Program-made: the position numbers and the translations under genes
Shown here: positions 1-8,630 of the stretch, one piece after another
Numbering within the stretch: position 1 is the first letter of the stretch
Layout of the letters: every line of letters begins with the position of its first letter
Notes under the pieces: model-generated
The model's input: the letters and a program-made list of their open reading frames with translations, nothing else
What the model was told of the DNA's origin: nothing
Database searches by the model: none
Assembly (NCBI GenBank): GCA_016868035.1
Contig: VGID01000026.1
Location: forward strand, 1-54,144
Source: Betaproteobacteria bacterium
Lineage (GTDB): Bacteria > Pseudomonadota > Gammaproteobacteria > Burkholderiales > SG8-41
DNA length: 54,144 nt
Direction: 5' to 3'

Positions 1-174
1 AGGAGGGCAACGACGCAGCCGGCCGTCCTGGCCGCAACCCGCAGGGACGGGGCGATCTGGGCGCATTTCTTCGTCGGGGACCCTCGAAATATCGACATAT
101 TCCTTCGGGCCCTCCTCCTCGAACTGCGCCCACATTGCCTCCGTCGCACACGTGCCTATATATGAAATAGGTTC
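1..174. mobile_element. MITE, partial copy cut by window edge
   Basis: This is the terminal part of a miniature inverted-repeat element. Read in reverse complement, it matches the first 174 bases of the complete element at 34033-34297 with only three mismatches counted by eye. The outer end at 154-174 is the same 21-bp terminal inverted repeat (starting GAACCTATTTCA on the other strand) and is followed by TA at 175-176, the expected target dinucleotide. It carries no credible reading frame. The other end lies outside the window. Confidence 0.85.
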
Positions 175-278
175 TACTCACCACTCACCGTTAACCGGTC
201 TTGGATCGGCGTGAATCGGCGTTTATCCGCGGTTGAATTGTCTCGATCGTTTTGCGCGCTCTTGGAGGCGCCCGGACC

Positions 279-1361
279 ATGACAGCCAAAGCACAATCGA
301 CCCCGCCCGGGAGGGCGCCGGACGCAACGGTGCGCTCCACCCCGGAGAACGTGAGCTGGGGCTACATTGCCGCGGACCGCCCGCCGGTGCTACGCATGCG
401 ATCGGGCGAGACCGTGCGCATCGATACCGTCTCGAACCAGGGGATCAATACCCGGGTCGACCCGGTTGCGTATTTCGGCGCCGCGGGCATACGTCCGGAG
501 CAGGTGCTGCAGGACGCCAAGGACATTTTCGAGCGCGTTCGGCGCCCCGAGGGCGCGGGCTCGCACGTGATCACCGGGCCGATCCACATCGAGGGCGCAC
601 AACCGGGCGATATGCTCGAGGTGCGCGTGCTCGACATCGAGTTCCGCGTGCCCTACGGGGTCAATTCCACGGGCCCGGGCTGGGGGGTGCTGCCGGAGCT
701 GCTTGCGCAGCCCGCGCCGAAGATCATCCCGCTCGATCTCGAGCGCCAGGTCGCGCTCTTCGCCGACGGGGTCGAGGTCCCGCTGGCGCCGTTCATGGGG
801 ATCATCGCGGTGGCACCGCCGCCGGATCTCGTGCGCGTGAGCACCAAACCGCCAGGCGCGTTCGGCGGCAACATGGATTTCCGCTACCTCACCGCGGGCG
901 CGACGCTCTACCTGCCGGTATTCAATGCCGGCGCATTGCTCTACGCGGGTGACGGCCACGGCACGCAGGGCGACGGCGAGGTGGACGGCTCGGCGCTGGA
1001 GATCTCGCTCGCGCCCACGCTGCAGCCGATCGTGCACCAAAGCGCCGGCGCCGGCATGAAGTGGCCGCGCGCGGAGGACGCGACGCACTACTACACGATG
1101 GGAATGGACCCGGACCTTGGAGCCGCGTTGAAGAACGCCGTGCAGGAAACGGTGGATTTCCTGCAACGGCACGCGGGCCTCACGGCGGCCGAGGCGTACT
1201 CGCTCGCGAGCCTGAGCGTGGATTTCCGGGTGGGCGAGGCCGTCAACATCGTGAAGATGGTCTACGGCAGGATCCCGAAGCGCCTGTTCCGGCAGAACGC
1301 GGAATACTGGCGCGCGTCCTTAGAGCCGGTAACAAAATCAGGAAATATTAGCCGCAGATAA
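279..1361 (+). CDS. fmdA: Acetamidase/formamidase family protein
   Basis: The 360-residue protein resembles the FmdA/AmdA family, which hydrolyses formamide or short amides to ammonia and the acid in the cytosol. Family-like features are the N-terminal beta-rich part with the GETVRIDT segment, the acidic/His region GDGHGTQGDGEVDG in the middle, and the helical C-terminal part ending near the KRLFRQN segment. The ATG at 279 is preferred over an upstream TTG at 252 because GGAGG lies at 264-268. The last 13 or so residues, including the stop, are encoded by an intergenic repeat (TAA inside CGCAGATAAACGCC), so the native C-terminus may have been replaced. The substrate is not known. A nitrile hydratase-like cluster 9 kb away could supply amides, but that link is only inference. 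Confidence 0.85.
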   Translation: MTAKAQSTPPGRAPDATVRSTPENVSWGYIAADRPPVLRMRSGETVRIDTVSNQGINTRVDPVAYFGAAGIRPEQVLQDAKDIFERVRRPEGAGSHVITGPIHIEGAQPGDMLEVRVLDIEFRVPYGVNSTGPGWGVLPELLAQPAPKIIPLDLERQVALFADGVEVPLAPFMGIIAVAPPPDLVRVSTKPPGAFGGNMDFRYLTAGATLYLPVFNAGALLYAGDGHGTQGDGEVDGSALEISLAPTLQPIVHQSAGAGMKWPRAEDATHYYTMGMDPDLGAALKNAVQETVDFLQRHAGLTAAEAYSLASLSVDFRVGEAVNIVKMVYGRIPKRLFRQNAEYWRASLEPVTKSGNISRR

Positions 1362-1567
1362 ACGCCGATACACGCCGACGAAAAACAGGAAAATGGACAG
1401 GATTTACAAGATTTCACAAGATTAACAGGATTAGACCCAATCAAATAATCATGTGAATCCTGTTTTCATCCTGTTAATCCTGTCTATTTTGGTCTTGATC
1501 TTATCTGCGTCCATCTGCGTTCATCGGCGGTTTCATGCTCTTTGGATCTTTGTGATACGGGCTCTTA
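1327..1567. repeat. Composite inverted-repeat region between convergent genes
   Basis: The left arm (about 1327-1378) and the right arm (about 1503-1567) are inverted versions of one motif family: stop-like triplet, GAGC, GGTAACAAAATC-like, then CGCAGATAAACGCCGA-like. Between them lies a second nested inverted repeat of AACAGGATT-type units (about 1388-1436 against 1451-1491). A close relative of the outer arms sits at 5229-5439, also between convergent genes. The right arm abuts the TAA stop of the minus-strand dehydrogenase. A bidirectional terminator role is likely from placement only. Confidence 0.7.
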
Positions 1568-2608
1568 GGGGACCAGGACCGCCCGACCGGTGATTTCCCC
1601 GGCCTCGAACGCCCGGTGGGCCTGCACGGCCTCTTTCAGCGGAAAGATCTTGCTCACGAGAGGCTTGATGCGCCCGTTCTGGATGAGCGCGACCGACTCG
1701 GCTACGTCCTGCCTTCCGGCAGAACGGTTCCCGGTAATCTCCCTTTCTTCCGTGAATACCCAGGTCGGCGTCTCCAGCACGCTGCCCCGCGGGAAGAAGC
1801 CCATGATCACGAGCCGGCCCGCGGGGGCGAGCGCCGCGAGGCTCGCCTTGAGCGTGTCCCCGCTCGCGACGAAATCGAGGACGACATCCGCTCCCCAGCC
1901 GTCCGTGCGGCGGCGCACTTCCTCGGGCCAGCTCGACTGGCTGGTCGAGAGCACGACATCCGCCCCGGAATCCCGGACCGCCTGCGATTTGCGCTCGGAG
2001 CGAATTGCCGCGATGACGCGGCCTCCGCAGGCGCGCGCTGCTTGCACGGCGTGGATGCCCATTCCGCCTCCCGCTCCGACGATGAGCACGCTCTCTCCCG
2101 CCCGGATGCGCGCGCGCCCCGTGCACGCCTTGACCACGGGCCCGATCGTGTTGGGAATGAGGCACGCCTGCTCGTAGGAGACGGACTCGGGCAGGGGAAG
2201 CAGGTTGCGCGCGGGAACGGTCACGTATTCCGCGTAGCCCCCGTTCCGATGGGCGCCGATCATCCCGCCCCGGTGATTGTTGAGGCCCGCGCAAAGCGTC
2301 TCGCGGCCGATGCGGCAGTACTTGCACATCCCGCAACTCACGTTGTTGCAGACCACCACGCGCTGACCCGGAGCGACGCCTTCGGCTCCCGGCCCGAGCT
2401 TTGCCACTTCGCCCGCCGGCCCGTTGCCCATGATCCGGGGAAGCTCGATCTTGAGCGCGCGGCCGCTGCGAAATTCCATCTGGAAAAGGTCCACGCTCAC
2501 CGCGCCCACGCGCAGGAGCGCCTCGCCCGCCTGCGGCTCCGGCGTCGGCACCGTTTCCCACTTCAGGTTTTCCGGCGGCCCGTATTCCCTCAGGACGACT
2601 GCTTGCAT
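1565..2608 (-). CDS. Zinc-binding MDR-family alcohol dehydrogenase/quinone oxidoreductase
   Basis: This 347-residue medium-chain dehydrogenase/reductase has the structural-zinc cysteines C92, C95, C98 and C106 and a Rossmann nucleotide-binding glycine motif, GAGGGMG, at about 178-184, followed by the C-terminal MDR helices. The position that normally carries the catalytic-zinc cysteine is Ser-Val-Asp (38-40), and the usual GHE motif is GNG, so the catalytic zinc site seems absent even though the structural zinc lobe is kept. A quinone oxidoreductase or enoyl reductase type of reaction is therefore more likely than alcohol oxidation. The start at 2608 has AGGAG ahead of it; the longer upstream frame is GC-rich and unsupported. 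It stands alone, convergent with fmdA. Confidence 0.85.
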   Translation of the reverse strand: MQAVVLREYGPPENLKWETVPTPEPQAGEALLRVGAVSVDLFQMEFRSGRALKIELPRIMGNGPAGEVAKLGPGAEGVAPGQRVVVCNNVSCGMCKYCRIGRETLCAGLNNHRGGMIGAHRNGGYAEYVTVPARNLLPLPESVSYEQACLIPNTIGPVVKACTGRARIRAGESVLIVGAGGGMGIHAVQAARACGGRVIAAIRSERKSQAVRDSGADVVLSTSQSSWPEEVRRRTDGWGADVVLDFVASGDTLKASLAALAPAGRLVIMGFFPRGSVLETPTWVFTEEREITGNRSAGRQDVAESVALIQNGRIKPLVSKIFPLKEAVQAHRAFEAGEITGRAVLVP

Positions 2609-2828
2609 CGTGATACTCCTTGCAAAAACACTCCTCGATTCCCCCGGACGTCGATTACGCGGCGGCGCGAGGCGGCCGGGGATCGCGACGTGACCGCGCC
2701 GGCGCTGCGTAAGGAACGTCGCGGCACGTCGCACGCGATCCGGACCAGCGCGGGCAACGCCCGGCGCCCGCCGCGGTCAGGCGGCGGCCGGGACGCAACG
2801 ATGGGTGACCGGAGGGCCCGCGTCCGGC

Positions 2829-3809
2829 TTACTGACTGTGGTACAAGTTGGCGCCGCGCACTACCTGCGCCCACTTTTGCGTTTCCGACCTGATCCACGC
2901 GGTGAATTCCTCGGGGGTCGTGCCGGACGGGTCGGCTCCCAGGCCGCTCAGGCGTTCCTTGATGTCGGGCGATCCGAGGTGCCGGGCGATCTCACGCTGC
3001 GTTTTCTGGAGGATGTCCGGCGGCGTGCCGGCCGGAGCGAGCAGCCCGCCCCATCCGGTCGAGACCATCTTGGGAAATCCCGACTCGACCAGCGTCGGCG
3101 CGTCGGGAAATACCGTCGAGCGCTTCTCGCCGCAGGTCGCGAGCAGCCGCAGCCTCCCGGCGCGGATGTGGGGCGTCACGCCCGCCGACGGGGCAAACAT
3201 GATCGCGACCTGGCCGCTGATGGTTTCGGTGATCGCAGGCGTTTCGCCCTTGTACGGGATGTGCAGGATCTTCAGCCCGGCTTCGAGGCGGAACATCTCG
3301 GCGGTGAGATGGGTCTGGTTGCCGATTCCGAACGAGCCGTACAGCAGGTCGCCCGGCCGCGAGCGCGCCAAGCCGACCAATTCCTTCACCGAGCGCGCCG
3401 GCAGGTACGGATTCACCACCAGCGTCATCGTATTGGTGACGGTCTGGGTGACCGGCGCGAAGTCGCGCAAGGTTTCGTAGGGCAGGTTCTTGTAGACGGA
3501 AGGATTGATCGTCAGCAGCGAGGTGAAGCCGTACAGATACGTGTAGCCGTCCGGCTTCGATTTGAGGACCAGCTCCGTGCCGATGATGCCGTTCGCCCCG
3601 GGGCGATTGTCCACGAGAACCTGCTGACCCCACGCCTCCGTGAGCTTCTGGGCGATGGTGCGCGCGACCGTGTCGGTGCCGCCGCCCGCAGGTTGCGGCA
3701 GGACGATGCGGACGGGACGCGTGGGATACTGGCTCTGGGCGGCGGCGGGAACGGAAGCAATCGCCGCGACCGCGGCGAGCATCAGACATGGCAGTGTCGA
3801 GTGTTTCAT
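2829..3809 (-). CDS. Bug/TctC-family tripartite tricarboxylate transporter receptor
   Basis: The 326-residue protein begins with a signal peptide (MKHSTLP, a hydrophobic core, then AAAQS at the cleavage region). The mature protein has the family landmarks: YPTRPVRIV near the N-terminus, the PAGGGTDTVAR carboxylate-binding loop, VDNRPGANG, the PDGYT turn and the HIPYKG segment. These periplasmic proteins bind carboxylates, amides or similar small molecules and feed TctAB permeases. No tctA or tctB is adjacent, so it is an orphan receptor that would borrow a permease or act as a sensor. AAGGAGCG precedes the start at 3809. The ligand is unknown. Confidence 0.92.
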   Translation of the reverse strand: MKHSTLPCLMLAAVAAIASVPAAAQSQYPTRPVRIVLPQPAGGGTDTVARTIAQKLTEAWGQQVLVDNRPGANGIIGTELVLKSKPDGYTYLYGFTSLLTINPSVYKNLPYETLRDFAPVTQTVTNTMTLVVNPYLPARSVKELVGLARSRPGDLLYGSFGIGNQTHLTAEMFRLEAGLKILHIPYKGETPAITETISGQVAIMFAPSAGVTPHIRAGRLRLLATCGEKRSTVFPDAPTLVESGFPKMVSTGWGGLLAPAGTPPDILQKTQREIARHLGSPDIKERLSGLGADPSGTTPEEFTAWIRSETQKWAQVVRGANLYHSQ

Positions 3810-3929
3810 GTGCGCTCCTTCCGGGTTGCCCGGTTCCAAGTTTTCTACGCCAAATCCAGACGTGCCCTACGAGCCGGACAATACCTGACCGCCCTGCGAT
3901 GCCGCGGCCGGGTATCGCGCGGAAATGCC

Positions 3930-4442
3930 TCAGACCTTGCCCACTTTGCGCTTCTTGAGATGCTCCTGCACGCCTTTTTCGCCTTCCTGCGTTTCCGCCT
4001 TCCAGATGTTCTGGTGCTGGAGCAGGTCATCCTTTTCCCAGACGTGCGATGGATCGCCCATGTAGACGATGAACACCTCGCACCCGTCGGGATACTCGTA
4101 GGGCCCGTGGGGGATGTCCCAGCCGAACACGTAGTCGCCGGGGCGCAGGTCCTTGCCCGCCACGCACATGCGGCCCTTGGTCACCAGGATCGAGTGCCAG
4201 CTCTTGTGCGTGTGCTTTGGCTCGACGTATCCGGGCGGAAACTGCTGCTTCATGTCCAGGCGCTTCATCACCGGGTCGTAGTTGAGGACTTTGACCTTCA
4301 CTCCCGGGGGCAGGGTGAGCAACCCGCGCACGTCGTCGCTCTCCCACGGGATTTCATGGTCGTGTATCGCCCTGAACGTGTGATCGTATCCGTCCGCGGA
4401 CTTGGGTTTTTCCGCGGCGGCAACTTTCGCTTTCGCTGTCAT
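3930..4442 (-). CDS. Cupin-domain protein
   Basis: A 170-residue single-cupin protein. The first cupin motif is around residues 72-91, with the pair H77/H79 in the PKHTHKSWH segment; the second motif is near DIPHGPYEYPDG. The His ligands suggest a metal-binding barrel, but nothing shows whether it is an enzyme or a sensor. The N-terminus is Ala/Lys-rich and probably flexible, and the C-terminus is very basic (LKKRKVGKV). AGGAGGTAA precedes the ATG, giving a confident start. It is transcribed in the same direction as the Bug receptor 120 bp downstream and may share its transcript. Confidence 0.8.
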   Translation of the reverse strand: MTAKAKVAAAEKPKSADGYDHTFRAIHDHEIPWESDDVRGLLTLPPGVKVKVLNYDPVMKRLDMKQQFPPGYVEPKHTHKSWHSILVTKGRMCVAGKDLRPGDYVFGWDIPHGPYEYPDGCEVFIVYMGDPSHVWEKDDLLQHQNIWKAETQEGEKGVQEHLKKRKVGKV

Positions 4443-4751
4443 TTCCGATTACCTCCTATCAGTTACTCTATTTTGATGCCAGCTTCCTTTGACGAGTTTC
4501 ACGAACTTCGTGGAGTCGGACTTGACCCAACGACAGCGCTATTTTCCGTATGGCTTGATTTCCCATCGAAATTCGTTCCTGCCGGGCTGTGCTGTCCCAA
4601 GCCCTGATCCGGGCGCCCCTGATCACTCCAGGCCGATTCTACTTGACTACGGCCAATGATACCGCATCATCCCGCAGAGACGCTCACCGCGCCGCGCGTA
4701 ACCTTTTCGCGCCGCGTGCGTTGAGTTTCATGGAGTCCTTGCGCAGCACCG
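4443..4751. other. Intergenic region between divergent genes
   Basis: About 309 bp separate the cupin gene and the YgfX-like gene, which point away from each other. It should hold both promoters, but I see no convincing -35/-10 pair, no repeat of the type found elsewhere in the window and no plausible short coding frame. Confidence 0.5.
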
Positions 4752-5198
4752 ATGGCACCCGCGCGTCTCCTATCCGTGACGCCTTCGCGGCAGCTCGCGC
4801 TGCTGCTTTGCGCAATGCATCTGGCGGCTGCTGGAGCGGTATCGGTTACGCCGGCACCGTCCTGGGTTCAGACCGTGCTCGTGGTCGCGATCGCGGCGAG
4901 CTTGCTCCACTGCCTCGCCCGCGATGCCGTGCTATACGTTCCGAAGGCGATCGTCGCGCTTGAAATCGGGGAGCACGGCGTGGTCTCGTTCCGGACCCGC
5001 CGCGGCACGTGGATCGAGTGCGCGGTGCTCGGATCGAGCTTCGTGTCGCCGCGTCTCACGATCGTCCACCTGCGGCAGAGCGGGCAGCGGCGCACGCGGT
5101 ATGTCATCCTCGTGCCGGACAATGTCGAGGGCGAAGAATTCCGCAGGCTGCGTGTTTGGCTGCGCTGGAGGGCCCAGCGCGGCGAGTCGCCGGGCTAA
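4752..5198 (+). CDS. YgfX/CptA-like small membrane protein
   Basis: The 148-residue protein matches the layout of the YgfX (CptA) family: a short N-terminus ending SRQLALLL, two closely spaced membrane helices at about 14-33 and 38-56, then a soluble beta-rich domain ending in EEFRRLRVWLRWRA, a common ending of betaproteobacterial members. In enterobacteria YgfX is encoded beside the SdhE/CptB flavinylation factor and has been linked to cell division or succinate dehydrogenase assembly. No sdhE is next to this copy, so the role here is uncertain. The start has no strong ribosome-binding site. Confidence 0.65.
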   Translation: MAPARLLSVTPSRQLALLLCAMHLAAAGAVSVTPAPSWVQTVLVVAIAASLLHCLARDAVLYVPKAIVALEIGEHGVVSFRTRRGTWIECAVLGSSFVSPRLTIVHLRQSGQRRTRYVILVPDNVEGEEFRRLRVWLRWRAQRGESPG

Positions 5199-5228
5199 CG
5201 CGGGCAGCGGCCGGAGGAGGTAGCTTAG

Positions 5229-5439
5229 AAGCGGTAACAAAATCAAGAAAAACTAACCGCAGATAAACGCCGATCGAAATCAAGTAAGGCGTGAGCGCTA
5301 AGCAGTGAGCGGGAAACGTCCAAGAAAACGCGCATCGAAATTACCGCTTACCGCTTACCGCTTACCGTCCCGTCATCTGCGTCCATCTGCGTTCATCGGC
5401 GGTTCCGAGCTTGTTGCGTCTTTTTGATACGAGCTCTCA
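5229..5439. repeat. Composite repeat with short TTACCGC array
   Basis: Between convergent genes. The left arm (5229-5272) repeats the GCGGTAACAAAATCAAG/CCGCAGATAAACGCCGAT motif of 1327-1373. It is followed by GTAAGGCGTGAGCG-CTAAGCAGTGAGCGGG (about 5286-5314), about three TTACCGC units (5341-5366), and the right arm with CATCTGCGTCCATCTGCG (5379-5405), which resembles 1506-1535. The unit at 18380-18607 has the same order but 22 TTACCGC copies. The right arm ends exactly at the TGA stop of the minus-strand gene (5437-5439). Confidence 0.75.
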
Positions 5440-5718
5440 GATTTCGAACACCTGCGCGACGGAGATGTTGAGCTCCTCGCGCAGAAACTTTCTCGCATCC
5501 TCCACGCTGTCGAACGTGAGCACTTTGCCCGCGTCGTCCATGAGGAACTGGCGCTTGGATTTTTCCCCCGCGGTGATTTTGCCCACCGAGTATTTCTTGC
5601 CGATGCGCGGCGCGATGTACCATCCGAGACGCGACTGGGCGGCAAGCTTCTTGGCCGCCTCGAGCCCGACGTTCTGTCCGCGCTTGACCAGCCAATAGGA
5701 AATATCGTCCTGTGCCAT
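5437..5718 (-). CDS. Small conserved-looking protein, unknown function
   Basis: A 93-residue soluble protein that I do not recognise. It starts MAQDDISYWLV, is rich in charged residues, has no cysteine, signal peptide or membrane segment, and ends in a helix-like region with repeated acidic residues (SVEDARKFLREEL) and the terminus QVFEI. On the minus strand a TATAAT -10 sequence lies about 35 bp upstream of the ATG, which supports a real gene. The stop codon is directly abutted by an intergenic repeat. It is convergent with the YgfX-like gene. Confidence 0.6.
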   Translation of the reverse strand: MAQDDISYWLVKRGQNVGLEAAKKLAAQSRLGWYIAPRIGKKYSVGKITAGEKSKRQFLMDDAGKVLTFDSVEDARKFLREELNISVAQVFEI

Positions 5719-5753
5719 CCTGTTTTCCAGGGCGTCTTTTTTTGTCCCGCTAC

Positions 5754-5759
5754 ATTATA
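5754..5759 (-). promoter_or_regulatory. Candidate -10 promoter element
   Basis: A perfect TATAAT on the minus strand, about 35 bp upstream of the ATG at 5718. No good -35 is visible at 16-18 bp spacing, so this is only a partial promoter call. Confidence 0.35.
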
Positions 5760-5811
5760 TATTCGACCGGCTCCCCGTACGCGCCGCAGGAACATCGGAA
5801 TGAGTTCCGCA

Positions 5812-6069
5812 TCAGCGTGGAAGCCCTTCTTTCGTCAGTGGCGCCTGCTGCACGGGCGGGGGCTTCGGCGGAGGAGGCGGGGCGGGCGGTTCCGGCTTCT
5901 TGCGGATGAACTGCTTCGGGGGCGGGCCATCCTTGATCACGCATTTTTCGGGATCCGCGTCGCGCTCGCGGCATTCCGGCGGCAGCTGCACGGGCGGGGC
6001 GGGCACCTGCGCCCGGGTCACGAACGGCATCGCGAATATGAGCGCCAGCAGGATATGAATTCCTTTCAT
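5812..6069 (-). CDS. Small secreted proline-rich protein
   Basis: This 85-residue protein starts MKGIHILLALIF and has a typical signal peptide ending around TRAQ (about residue 21). The mature part has two cysteines in the segment PECRERDADPEKC, which could form a disulfide, followed by a strongly proline-rich tail with basic residues (PPPKQFIRKKPEPP and a Pro/Lys run). It is probably periplasmic or surface-exposed and may bind peptidoglycan or another envelope partner, but no function can be named. The open frame extends further upstream, but only the signal peptide start makes sense. The ribosome-binding site is weak. Confidence 0.55.
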   Translation of the reverse strand: MKGIHILLALIFAMPFVTRAQVPAPPVQLPPECRERDADPEKCVIKDGPPPKQFIRKKPEPPAPPPPPKPPPVQQAPLTKEGLPR

Positions 6070-6575
6070 CGCCGGGTGAGCCTCCACGTGTTTCGACCGG
6101 GCCAATGGCCGCTCGTTCCACATGCTGGCTGTGGCCGCGCCCGCCTGCATGCGAGCGAGCCGTGCGCACTCCGCGGGTGCGGGGAGGCGCGCCGTGAGCG
6201 CTTTGCGCAAGGTCGCGGTTTGCCCGTACGGAGATCGCTTGGCGGGCGACGAATTCTCGACGCGGGGCGTCGGCCGGAGGCGAGCGCGAAACCGCGCCGG
6301 CGCCGTGAGGTATGCGCGAAGTTCACATTGCGGTCTGCTATACTCCTGTGCGCAGCGATACTGCAGGAACGGCGAGAGATCTTGCCTCCGACACCGGCCG
6401 TATTTCACGCTTGCGCGGCGCGCCTGACACCGCCGATCGGTATTTTTCCCCCCTCGCAAGTCCAGCGCCGCATCATGCCACGGCGAGGTCCCGGGCACGG
6501 AACTTGCGTTTGTCATATTCTCGACGGGGTATTGCCGTTCTTGCGCCACGGCGCCCCTCCGCCGAGCGGTAATTG
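6070..6575. other. Gene-free region upstream of GGDEF-EAL gene
   Basis: About 506 bp with several overlapping GC-driven open frames on both strands but no frame with family resemblance, and no repeat. It probably contains the promoters of the divergent flanking genes. I see no clear -35/-10 pair. Confidence 0.45.
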
Positions 6576-8525
6576 ATGGCCACGACAGACAGCACGAAGA
6601 ACACGAACGGGCCGCAGCAGGGAACATGGGTCAGGCGCGTGGCCCTGCTCTACGCGCTGCTCATCGCGGTGTGGATCTTCATCGACAGCGGCCTGCCGCT
6701 GTCGTACCTGTTCGGGGCGGAACTGCCCGCCGGGACCTGGCTGCAGACGCTCGCCGGCTGGTTCTTCGTGGCGTCCACGGCGTGGCTGCTGCACCTGCTG
6801 ATCACGAAAAACGTCGAGATCGAAAAAAAAGCGCGCTCCGACCTGCGGCTGCGCGACCGCGCGATCGAGTCGAGCGTCAATGCCATCCTGATCACCGAGA
6901 ACCGCAGCGAAGGCCAGACAATCGTCTACGTGAACCCGGCGTTCGAGACCATCACCGGCTACTCGAGCGCGGAGGTCATGGGACGCAATCCGCGCTTCCT
7001 GTGCGGCGACGACCTCGACCAGCCGGGGCTCAAGGAAATCCGTGAAGCGCTCGCCGGCGGGCGGGCGGCGCGCGCGGAGCTGCGCAACTACCGGCGCGAC
7101 GGGTCGATGTACTGGAACGAGCTCTACATCGCGCCCGTGGCGGACGAAACGGGTCTCGTGACGCATTACATCGGCATCCAGAATGACGTCACCGCGGCCA
7201 AGCAGTACCGGGAAGCGCTCGAGTACCAGGCGAACTACGATCAGCTCACCCAGCTGCCGAATCGCAACCTGCTGCAGGACCGGTTACACCAGGCGATCGT
7301 GCACGGCGACCGCTACCGGCAGACCGTGGCCGTAGCCCACTTCAATCTCGACAACTTCAGCCTGATCAACGATACGCTGGGACGGGCCGCGGGCGACCGC
7401 GTGCTCGAGGAAGTCGCGCACCGGATCATCATGTGCGTGCGCTCTCTCGACACCGTCGCGTGCCTCGGAGGCGACGAGTTCGCCCTCGTGTCCTTCGACC
7501 ACGATAGCGTGGACTCGGTGTCGGCGGAGCTGCAGCGCGTGATCGACACGCTGGCCCAGCCCTACGTCGTGGACGGGAGGGAAATTTACGTCACCTGCAG
7601 CGCCGGGATCGTGCTCTATCCGCAGGATGGCGACACGGTCGAGGAGCTGCTGCGCAACGCGAACGTGGCGATGCGCCGCGCCAAGGAACAGGGCAAGAGC
7701 ACCGTCCAGTACTACACCCCGGAGCTGAACACCCGCGCCGGGGAGCGCTTCGATCTCTACAACCGGCTGCGCAACGCGCTCGAGCGCGACGAGTTTCTGC
7801 TTCATTACCAGCCGCAGGTGGACTTGAAGTCCGGACGCGTGGTGGGCGTCGAGGCGCTGATCCGCTGGCAGAATTCCGAGTACGGCATGGTCTCGCCGGG
7901 CCGCTTCATTCCGCTCGCGGAGGAAACGGGGCTGATCATTCCCATCGGGGAGTGGACGCTGAAGGCGGCGTGCGCGCAGAACAAGCAATGGCAGGACGCG
8001 GGGCTCGCACCGATCAGGATCTCCGTCAACCTGTCGGCCCGCCAGTTCCGCGAGCGGGACCTGGGCGAGACGGTGGCGAGAGTGCTGAAGGAAACGGGAC
8101 TCGATGCGCGTTACCTGGAGCTCGAGCTGACCGAGAGCGTGATCATGCATAACCCCGCGGAGGCGATCGTCACGCTGCAGGCGCTGCGCGACACGGGCGT
8201 GCACCTTTCGATCGACGATTTCGGAACCGGCTACTCGAGCCTCAACTATCTGAAGCGCTTTCCGGTGCACCGCCTCAAGATCGACCAGTCGTTCGTCCGG
8301 GACGTGACAAGCGACGAGGACGATGCCGCGATCGCCCGTGCGGTCATCACGCTCGGCCACGCGCTCGAGCTCAAGGTGATCGCCGAGGGGGTGGAGACGA
8401 AGGAGCAGCTGGAATTCCTGCGCGCATCGGGCTGCGACGAGAAGCAAGGATACTACTTCTGCAAGCCGTTGCCGGCCGGCGATATCGGCAAGCTCCTCGG
8501 GGAAGGGCGCAAGCTCGAGGTCTGA
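6576..8525 (+). CDS. Membrane-bound PAS-GGDEF-EAL cyclic-di-GMP protein
   Basis: The 649-residue protein has two membrane helices (about 20-38 and 55-76), a PAS domain (about 92-205), a GGDEF diguanylate cyclase domain (about 220-380, intact GGDEF near 298) and an EAL phosphodiesterase domain (about 398-640, with GVEALIRW, LELTES and DDFGTGYSS). Both catalytic signatures are intact, so it could make or degrade cyclic-di-GMP depending on the sensory input. The PAS domain has the LOV-like core GRNPRFLCG (136-144), but the flavin-adduct cysteine position is proline and the following Gln position is cysteine. The ATG at 6576 directly follows an in-frame TTG. It is monocistronic and convergent with the next gene. 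Confidence 0.93.
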   Translation: MATTDSTKNTNGPQQGTWVRRVALLYALLIAVWIFIDSGLPLSYLFGAELPAGTWLQTLAGWFFVASTAWLLHLLITKNVEIEKKARSDLRLRDRAIESSVNAILITENRSEGQTIVYVNPAFETITGYSSAEVMGRNPRFLCGDDLDQPGLKEIREALAGGRAARAELRNYRRDGSMYWNELYIAPVADETGLVTHYIGIQNDVTAAKQYREALEYQANYDQLTQLPNRNLLQDRLHQAIVHGDRYRQTVAVAHFNLDNFSLINDTLGRAAGDRVLEEVAHRIIMCVRSLDTVACLGGDEFALVSFDHDSVDSVSAELQRVIDTLAQPYVVDGREIYVTCSAGIVLYPQDGDTVEELLRNANVAMRRAKEQGKSTVQYYTPELNTRAGERFDLYNRLRNALERDEFLLHYQPQVDLKSGRVVGVEALIRWQNSEYGMVSPGRFIPLAEETGLIIPIGEWTLKAACAQNKQWQDAGLAPIRISVNLSARQFRERDLGETVARVLKETGLDARYLELELTESVIMHNPAEAIVTLQALRDTGVHLSIDDFGTGYSSLNYLKRFPVHRLKIDQSFVRDVTSDEDDAAIARAVITLGHALELKVIAEGVETKEQLEFLRASGCDEKQGYYFCKPLPAGDIGKLLGEGRKLEV

Positions 8526-8630
8526 AGCGGGAGGGCGGCGCACTTCGCGTAGAGGGCGGAGAACCCTCCGCGGAGACCGCCTCAGCTGCTACCCGTCGCG
8601 AGTCGCCGGCCACCCGTCACCGTGTGTCCA

